Assembly: GCA_043733485.1 (NCBI GenBank)
Contig: JAYTGN010000384.1
Span: 1-20,214, forward strand
From: Urbifossiella sp043733485
GTDB lineage: Bacteria > Planctomycetota > Planctomycetia > Gemmatales > Gemmataceae
Direction of reading: 5' to 3'
DNA length: 20,214 nt
Shown here one piece after another: positions 15,149-20,214 of this stretch; position 1 is the stretch's first letter, and the number at the start of each line of letters is the position of its first letter. The position numbers and the translations under genes are program-made. The notes under the pieces are model-generated. The model saw nothing but the letters and a program-made list of their open reading frames with translations. It made no database searches and was not told the DNA's origin.

Positions 15149-16295
15149 GGCGGATCGCCTCCGTCGGCAGGAGGCGTGCGGCGCGGACCGCGGGGTAGGC
15201 CGCGCCGAGCAATCCGATGAGCAGGGTGAGCCCGAAGCCTTGGGCGATCACGCTGGGTGCGATGCCGCTCTCGATGAAGCCGTTGACCTTCGGGAAGAGC
15301 GTGAGAATGTAGGTGAGCGCAATCGCGCCGAGACTGCCGAGGGTCGCCGCGGAGAGACTCAACATCACCGCTTCCAACAGCACCATTTTCACGACGCGGC
15401 TTCGCGGCCAACCTACCGCTCGCAGGATACCAATCTCCTGCGTCCGTTCGAGCACCGACATAATCATCGTGTCCAACATGCTGATGATGCCGATGACCAA
15501 CGCGATGACCGACACCATCCACGACATGGCGCGCACGATCTGAACGTGCGACGCGGTCTTGACGTATTCCTTGATGGTCTGGGCCGAGAGATGCCGGCCC
15601 GTGTCGTCCGTAAGGGCCGCGATGCGTTCGCGGACGGCCTCGATGTCGGCGTCGGGATGTTCCGACGACTTGTTCACTCGGATCGAGAAGCCGGTGATCT
15701 TTCCCTTGCGATTGGCGATTTCCTGCGATTCCGGCAGCAGCATGATGATGGAGCCATTTTCGAAGACGCTGAAACTCTTGAAGGTGCCGACGATTTCGAA
15801 CTTCTTCTCCTGCAGTTCGATCTGCTCGCCGACCTTCTTTTTTAAATTCTCAGCGACCGTCGCCCCGATCATGACCTTGCGATAGTCGCCTTCCAAGACG
15901 CGCCGTCCCGAAAGGATCACGAGATCGTCGAACCCGAAATTCGAAGACGGCCAGCCGATGGTGATCGCGGGATCGTCGTTAGAACCCCGACGAACGACGC
16001 TGATCGAGATCAGTGCCACGTCCACGCCTTTGGGATCGACGCCTTCAATGTTAATGACGCGGTCGACGAGTCGTTCGTCGAGTTCGCTGGAGGTTTGATC
16101 CACGACGCCGCTTTGGAGTACCACGATGTCGACACCGCGGCGTTCGAACCCCTCGGAGACCGTGGCTTCGACGTTGTGGCTGATGCCGAGCAGCGCGATC
16201 ATGCTGCCGACCGAGACCGAGAGGCCGAGCACCGTGAGGGCCGTGCGGATCGGTCGCCGCGTGAGGTTCTTCAGGATGAAGGAAACGAAGTACAT
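15141..16295 (-). CDS. FtsX/MacB-type ABC transporter permease
   Basis: 384 residues from ATG 16295. One membrane segment near residues 17-40 (TALTVLGLSVSVGSMIALL) is followed by a ~210-residue extracytoplasmic MacB-PCD-like domain. Three further segments lie near 255-280 (MVSVIALVIGIISMLD), 305-335 (MLSLSAATLGSLGAIALTYI) and 345-375 (LTLLIGLLGAAYPAV), ending with the ARLLPTEAIRHD motif usual for FtsX-type permeases. The N-terminal NLTRRPIRTALTVLG is equally typical. It pairs with the overlapping ATPase. The ribosome site is weak and the 79-nt gap upstream is almost wholly a palindrome (16310-16370). Confidence 0.95.
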   Translation of the reverse strand: MYFVSFILKNLTRRPIRTALTVLGLSVSVGSMIALLGISHNVEATVSEGFERRGVDIVVLQSGVVDQTSSELDERLVDRVINIEGVDPKGVDVALISISVVRRGSNDDPAITIGWPSSNFGFDDLVILSGRRVLEGDYRKVMIGATVAENLKKKVGEQIELQEKKFEIVGTFKSFSVFENGSIIMLLPESQEIANRKGKITGFSIRVNKSSEHPDADIEAVRERIAALTDDTGRHLSAQTIKEYVKTASHVQIVRAMSWMVSVIALVIGIISMLDTMIMSVLERTQEIGILRAVGWPRSRVVKMVLLEAVMLSLSAATLGSLGAIALTYILTLFPKVNGFIESGIAPSVIAQGFGLTLLIGLLGAAYPAVRAARLLPTEAIRHD

Positions 16296-16309
16296 GATCT
16301 CTGCTTATT

Positions 16310-16370
16310 GGTGGCACAGGCATTCTTGCCTGTGTGCGGTGAATGCACAGGCAGGAATGCCTGTGCCACC
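16310..16370. repeat. REP-like palindrome between hydrolase and permease genes
   Basis: Arms at 16310-16334 and 16346-16370 (25 nt each, nearly perfect) flank an 11-nt loop; each arm contains a smaller CACAGGCA...TGCCTGTG palindrome. It is the same family as the element inside the large gene at 854-912. One end lies 4 nt from the hydrolase stop codon (16375). Confidence 0.9.
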
Positions 16371-16374
16371 AAAC

Positions 16375-17211
16375 TCAGAACGCGAGGCGCTTGAGGTTAC
16401 TCAGTACGGCCTCGGTGAACGCGGGCGTGTTCTCGACGAGGGCCAGATGCTTGGCGCCCGGGATGATCTCGACCGTGCAGTTCGCCAGATGTTGTTTTAA
16501 CCACTCGCACGTCGCCAGGAAGGGCGAAAACTCGTCGTAAAGTGCGATCACGGGCTGGCGGACACCGGATATTCGTTCGGCGGTGAGCCCGGCCTCGGCG
16601 AGCACTTCGTCGCCGCAGTTCGTCTCGGCGAGCTTGGGCAACTGCCGCAGCCAGCCGCGGCCGAACGCGCCGTAAATCTGTTCGAGCGTGTTCATCTGCT
16701 CCGCGCTCATCTCGGCACACGAACGGAAGAGTCGCTTGAAGTCCACGGTCTCGCCGAGTTCGACGCCGACCTTCTGGAACGTTTCGCGGAGGTCTTTCCA
16801 GATGGTCATCTTCCCGAAGTTCGGCTCGATGTGCTTGAGCCCGGGGAAGAACGAATCGGAGAGCACGACCCCGGCGACGGCCTCCGGCGAGTGCAAGGCC
16901 GCGTGCAGGGCGATCACGCCGCCGAAGCTGTGCCCGACGAGGAAGGCGGGTTCGAGCCCGAGTGCGGTGTGGAGTTGTTTGAAGTCTTCGGCCATCGCGG
17001 CCGAGGTGTAGCCGGTCTGCGGGCGGTCGCTCGCACCGTGCCCGCGGAGGTCGTAGCTCGTGACGCGGAAGTGAGCGGCGAGCGTGTCCACGAGGCCCGT
17101 GAACATCCACACGGCCTGGTTGCTGGTGACGGCGTGAACGAGTACCACGTCCGGCCCCTGCCCGGACTGCTGGTAGTAAAGCCGCGTTCCGTTCACCTCG
17201 AGTTCGGGCAT
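16375..17211 (-). CDS. Alpha/beta hydrolase
   Basis: 278 residues from ATG 17211 (MPELEVNGTRLYYQQSGQG). The frame extends upstream through the palindrome (to 17361), but those residues are repeat translation, so I reject that start; no clear ribosome site is visible at the chosen one. The catalytic triad reads S95 in VGHSFGG, D226 in ALYDEFSPF and H255 in GAKHLALVE. DLRGHGASDRP (about 54-64) is the usual cap-side strand, and LVHAVTSNQAVW supplies the oxyanion region, with HA where HG is common. In this operon a thioesterase-like or product-processing role on an acyl chain is a reasonable inference, but esterase or epoxide hydrolase is equally possible. Confidence 0.9.
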   Translation of the reverse strand: MPELEVNGTRLYYQQSGQGPDVVLVHAVTSNQAVWMFTGLVDTLAAHFRVTSYDLRGHGASDRPQTGYTSAAMAEDFKQLHTALGLEPAFLVGHSFGGVIALHAALHSPEAVAGVVLSDSFFPGLKHIEPNFGKMTIWKDLRETFQKVGVELGETVDFKRLFRSCAEMSAEQMNTLEQIYGAFGRGWLRQLPKLAETNCGDEVLAEAGLTAERISGVRQPVIALYDEFSPFLATCEWLKQHLANCTVEIIPGAKHLALVENTPAFTEAVLSNLKRLAF

Positions 17212-17221
17212 GTTTGTTACC

Positions 17222-17301
17222 GAAACCCGGTTTCTGCTTTGGAAACCGGGTTTCTGGGCGCGTTGAGAGAAACCCGGTTTCCAAAGCAGAAACCGGGTTT
17301 C
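17222..17301. repeat. Perfect 33-nt inverted repeat at the ACP/hydrolase junction
   Basis: Arms 17222-17254 and 17269-17301 are exact reverse complements, with a 14-nt loop. Each arm is built of GAAACCCGGTTTC and GAAACCGGGTTTC palindromes. The last base pair of the element falls in the TGA stop of the carrier-protein gene (17300-17302). The 88-nt gap before the hydrolase start is almost wholly this element. Confidence 0.92.
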
Positions 17302-17572
17302 AAATCGTATTCTGTTGCAAAAACGCCACCAGGTCGCCGAGCGAAACGTCGTCTGCTCCACGGTCGCGGAGCGTCTTCAGGAACGCGCCGAAAGGCAACT
17401 TACGGCCGAAGTTCACTTCCAACTGCTCGGCCAACACGACGAGATCGATCGACGCGAGGCCCAGGTCGGAGAAGGCCCGCGATTCCAGATCGACCTCGGG
17501 GAAGTCGCGGTCGGGGAACGTGCGGCTCACGATGGCCGCGAGTTCGGCCAGCACCTGTTCGGTGGGATTCAT
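17300..17572 (-). CDS. Acyl carrier protein
   Basis: 90 residues from ATG 17572 (MNPTEQVLAELAAIV). The ATGA overlap with the synthase stop favours this start over an in-frame ATG at 17584. The 4'-phosphopantetheine site is S41 in SDLGLASIDLVVLAEQLE, where the family DSL triplet is ASI. The four-helix layout and acidic character are normal for a stand-alone ACP. It is the only carrier domain visible near the synthase, so the chain is presumably built on this protein or on domains left of its N-terminus. Its stop codon is partly supplied by the inverted repeat that follows. Confidence 0.93.
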   Translation of the reverse strand: MNPTEQVLAELAAIVSRTFPDRDFPEVDLESRAFSDLGLASIDLVVLAEQLEVNFGRKLPFGAFLKTLRDRGADDVSLGDLVAFLQQNTI

Positions 17573-20214
17573 TTCGCCTCGCAAACGGTCGTGGCCACCA
17601 CGACATTCTTCTCGCGGGCCGTCTGCACGCGAACGGTTCGTTCGGCGATCGCCACCGTCGCCGCCCCGGTCTTCTCATCGAAGGTGCGAATCGTGCATCG
17701 CTCGGGTGCGATTCGCAAGGCGTTCGCCACGGCCAAACTCGCGGCCTGTTCGCGCGCGGTTCGCTCGTCGCTCGGTGTCGGATTCTTGGGAAGCGGGACG
17801 ATCGCGATGCCGAGATCGTCGGTGAACGCCGCCAGGGCCGCGACCATCCCGCCCGCAATCGCGTAAACGACGGACGGCATCGTCTCGGTGAGAATCGCGC
17901 CGCGTGGCCGACAAATATAGCGCCCGTGTTCACCCGGTTCGGCTTCGAGGTCGGCTGGGAACACGGCCTTGCCGTACCGCTCGAACAGCGCCCCGCGGAT
18001 CGCGTCCTTCGACACGAGCCGCCCAAAGAACCAGTCCGACTTCTCGGCATCGGTGCCCGTGAGTGCCGCGTGCTCCGCAATTTCCCGAGGCGTCATGGTC
18101 ACGCAGACGCCCGAGGCCCGCAGCACGGGCTGCTGCAAATCGAGCGGCGGTTCGAGGCCGTAACAGCGGCTCGCCGCCGACGCCTCGGCGGCCGGTAGCC
18201 GATGGCTGAGGTAGTACTGATCCTTCGGCCCGAAGAAGTTCACGTCGCCGAAGGGAAGGTAGAAGCGCCAGTACGCGGCTCCGCTCATGCGGAACCAGAG
18301 CCGGCCATCGGGTGCGAAGAGTTCGACGCCGTGCCGCGCTTGCCGCGTCGTTTCTTCCTCGTTGTGACCGCGAAGGAGCAGCACCTCGCCGACCTCGGGG
18401 ATCGGCCCGAAGAACTCCAGGTTCGCCACACCGATCGGCAGCAAGATGCGACCCGACCAGTCCGGTTGTTCCAAATGCCACGCGCCGAGGATGTGCATCG
18501 CGGCATCGACCAGCACCGGATCGATGGCCGTGCGCGGCTCGGGGTTCGACCGCAGCCAGGTGTCGCGCGGCTGCACTTCCAACGTACCTTCGATGCCCTC
18601 ATCGCCCGTGCGGCCCAGCGAGCGGATCATCTGGAAGAGCGGCCCGTGGAACATGTTTCGCCGCAGGTCTTCGACCGTCGACTTGCAGGGCACTTCGTTC
18701 GTGAGTTCGAACGGCAGCGCCGGCGGCGGATCGGGATAGCGATCGGCGAGCACCACGATCGCTTCGCACGATTGCTTGTTGGTCGCGTCGCGGAGGAAGC
18801 TGTTCCCCAGATCGCGGACGTTCGCCTTCACCTCGACGATGCCGGTCTCGGGATCGGCGGAAGCGACGGACGCGCGAACCTCGAGGGTCGTGGTCTCGGC
18901 GTCGAACGGCAGCCAGCGGTAGAGCCGCACGTTGCGAATCGAGGTGACGACTTTGCCCGGCGCGAGCACGAGCGCCGCCTCGGCCATCGCCTCCAGGCTG
19001 AATGTCATGGGCAAAACGGGCAGGCCGTTCTGCTTGGGATCGACGCGACTCACGCCGCGGCCGCCGAGCGTGTGATCGTCCACGTACAGGTCTTCGGCCA
19101 AATCCATGACGCGGCGAAAGACGATCTCGCGACCCGGTTCGAGGTGCTCGATCGAACCGAGCAGGCAGTAAGGTTGCTCGCCGTTTAGCCGCGACGCGGA
19201 GTCTTCGGAGCGGAGCGTTCCACTGGGAGAAGTGAAGTACGCCTCCATCACCTCGCGCTGCACGTCGAGGAACTGATTCATGACCTCGAAGTAGCCGGGA
19301 AGCGCAGCGGGCTCAACCCGGTCGCTCACGCGACTCGGCTCGCCTGTTGCCTCCCACTGCACCGAGTGCGTTTCGCGGTGCGCGTAGAGGTGGCCGAGGT
19401 TCAACGGCACGTGGTGGGCGCTCAACTGCGCGACGAGGTGGTTGATCTGCGTGGGGCCACTCTTGCGGATGGTGTTGGCAGGGATCGCGGCGAAGGTCTT
19501 GCCCCGGAGGATGTCTTCGACGAAGGCGGAGAGGTTGCCGCGCGGGCCGGCTTCCACGAAGAGCCGCACGCCGTCCGCGTGCATCGTCTCGATCATCCGC
19601 GTGAACTCGACCGGGTTGACCCAGTGGTTCACGGTCAGGTCGCGGATCGAATCCGAATCGGCGGGGAAGCGTTCGCCGGTGGAACAGCAGTAGGCGGGCG
19701 TGTGGCCTGGGTCGAAGGGTACGACCGCGAAGACATCGCGAAACGGCTTCATCCACGGTTCGAAGAGCGGCGTGTGATAAGGCCGTCGGAACGGGAGGCG
19801 CTCGCAGATGGTGCCCCGTTCGGACAGCGCCGCTTCGATGGCCGCGATTTCAGGCGTCGGACCGACCGCCACGCACTGATGCGGGCAGTTGTCCATCGCG
19901 ATCACCGCGCGCTGCGCCTTCACGGCTTCGGCCACCGTTACGACGGCGGCCTTCCCGGCCCCGACCGCGAGCAAAGCCACGTCGGGGCCGCCGGCCTCGT
20001 CTTCGAGACGCTGCATCACGTCCATCGACTCGACGAGCTTCGGACCGGTTTCTTCCGACGAGCGCAAGATGCCGGCCGCCATGAGTGCCGCGAGTTCGCC
20101 CGCGCTGTGACCTGCCACCGCCGACACGGGGACGCCGAGATTGCGGAGCAGGTCCGTCATCGCGATGTCGGCGACGAGCACGCCGAAGATGGACGGCCCG
20201 AGCTTGCGGAGTTC
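17569..20214 (-). CDS. Type I polyketide/fatty-acid synthase, C-terminal part: AT, DH, PPTase-like (partial)
   Basis: The frame runs off the right edge of the window, so the N-terminus (probably a ketosynthase) is missing; 882 codons are visible. Residues are counted from the GTG at 20181. Acyltransferase: S26 in GHSAGE, H136 in RPYHTPLF, and VNHWVNPVEFTRMIE and VEAGPRGNL, all in family order. A linker near 318-335 carries a repeat-derived peptide. Dehydratase with double-hotdog pattern: H370 in VDDHTLGG, GLPVLPMTFSLEAMAEA, and D559 in LVDAAMH. The last ~150 residues resemble a phosphopantetheinyl transferase: WFFGRLVSKDAIR (717-729) is conserved. However, the following SISH-type and GIDIE-type positions read YAIAGG and GIAIV, so the catalytic His, Asp and Glu are lost and activity is doubtful. 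No ketoreductase is visible. Likely product: an acyl or polyketide chain. Confidence 0.93.
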   Translation of the reverse strand, partial: ELRKLGPSIFGVLVADIAMTDLLRNLGVPVSAVAGHSAGELAALMAAGILRSSEETGPKLVESMDVMQRLEDEAGGPDVALLAVGAGKAAVVTVAEAVKAQRAVIAMDNCPHQCVAVGPTPEIAAIEAALSERGTICERLPFRRPYHTPLFEPWMKPFRDVFAVVPFDPGHTPAYCCSTGERFPADSDSIRDLTVNHWVNPVEFTRMIETMHADGVRLFVEAGPRGNLSAFVEDILRGKTFAAIPANTIRKSGPTQINHLVAQLSAHHVPLNLGHLYAHRETHSVQWEATGEPSRVSDRVEPAALPGYFEVMNQFLDVQREVMEAYFTSPSGTLRSEDSASRLNGEQPYCLLGSIEHLEPGREIVFRRVMDLAEDLYVDDHTLGGRGVSRVDPKQNGLPVLPMTFSLEAMAEAALVLAPGKVVTSIRNVRLYRWLPFDAETTTLEVRASVASADPETGIVEVKANVRDLGNSFLRDATNKQSCEAIVVLADRYPDPPPALPFELTNEVPCKSTVEDLRRNMFHGPLFQMIRSLGRTGDEGIEGTLEVQPRDTWLRSNPEPRTAIDPVLVDAAMHILGAWHLEQPDWSGRILLPIGVANLEFFGPIPEVGEVLLLRGHNEEETTRQARHGVELFAPDGRLWFRMSGAAYWRFYLPFGDVNFFGPKDQYYLSHRLPAAEASAASRCYGLEPPLDLQQPVLRASGVCVTMTPREIAEHAALTGTDAEKSDWFFGRLVSKDAIRGALFERYGKAVFPADLEAEPGEHGRYICRPRGAILTETMPSVVYAIAGGMVAALAAFTDDLGIAIVPLPKNPTPSDERTAREQAASLAVANALRIAPERCTIRTFDEKTGAATVAIAERTVRVQTAREKNVVVATTVCEAK
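19183..19217 (+). repeat. 35-nt dispersed repeat, copy C, inside the synthase gene
   Basis: Same family as 8571-8605 (33 of 35 matching). It lies in the linker between the acyltransferase and dehydratase domains and is read on the opposite strand in frame as TLRSEDSASRLNG. That shows the repeat can be carried in a coding region without a stop. Confidence 0.85.

Noticed and set aside
17212..17361. Longer N-terminus for the alpha/beta hydrolase
   Set aside because: The extra residues are a translation of the palindrome and of the carrier-protein gene in another frame.
1..20214. tRNA, rRNA or riboswitch genes
   Set aside because: I saw no cloverleaf, rRNA-like or known aptamer sequence by eye; a covariance search would be needed to exclude small RNAs.

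Overview
The window reads as chromosomal DNA of a Gemmata-like planctomycete (family Gemmataceae). The basis is the combination of high-GC coding sequence, a secreted DUF1549/DUF1553 cytochrome-like protein, an ECF sigma factor carrying a membrane segment and an extra C-terminal domain, a separate ECF sigma/anti-sigma pair, a Uma2-type nuclease, and many short palindromic repeats that also invade coding sequence. This is inferred from gene content; no 16S or marker gene is present.

Layout, left to right. (1) 68-3655 (+) is a ~1195-residue protein of unknown function; its N-terminal half resembles, from memory, the bpX proteins of MoxR-vWA-beta-propeller conflict systems. It carries a 59-nt palindrome inserted in frame and ends at a perfect bidirectional hairpin. 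(2) 3687-5219 (-) is an ECF sigma factor fused to a membrane segment; a Uma2-type nuclease (5362-5925) diverges from it. (3) 6040-8565 (+) is the secreted DUF1549/DUF1553 protein. (4) About 8.6-11.9 kb is an accessory islet with visibly lower GC in its genes: two short co-oriented genes (8776, 9039), an orphan (9639), a zinc-ribbon protein (10066-10641, -), then 1.3 kb without genes that holds a ~150-nt inverted repeat pair, several smaller hairpins and an IS110-like remnant. (5) 11959-13818 (-) is an ECF sigma factor, an overlapping zinc anti-sigma factor and a secreted NHL-like repeat protein; the sigma gene and the NHL gene share a GTGTAAG element upstream. (6) 14004-14420 (-) is an IS5-type transposase remnant. 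(7) 14429 to the right edge (-) is a biosynthesis/export operon transcribed as polyketide or fatty-acid synthase (AT-DH-PPTase-like, N-terminus outside the window), acyl carrier protein, alpha/beta hydrolase, FtsX/MacB-type permease, ABC ATPase.

How the parts fit. The operon on the right is tightly packed: ATGA overlap between synthase and carrier protein, 8-nt overlap between permease and ATPase. Its only two gaps are each almost filled by a different long palindrome. A plausible reading is assembly of an unusual acyl or polyketide chain on the carrier protein, processing or release by the hydrolase, and handling of a lipid-like product by the ABC transporter. The PPTase-like domain keeps the WFxxRxxSKDAxR stretch but has lost the usual His, Asp and Glu positions.

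Three palindrome or repeat families each occur at more than one kind of site (inside genes, in gaps, at stop codons), which makes repeat invasion the strongest structural theme of the window.
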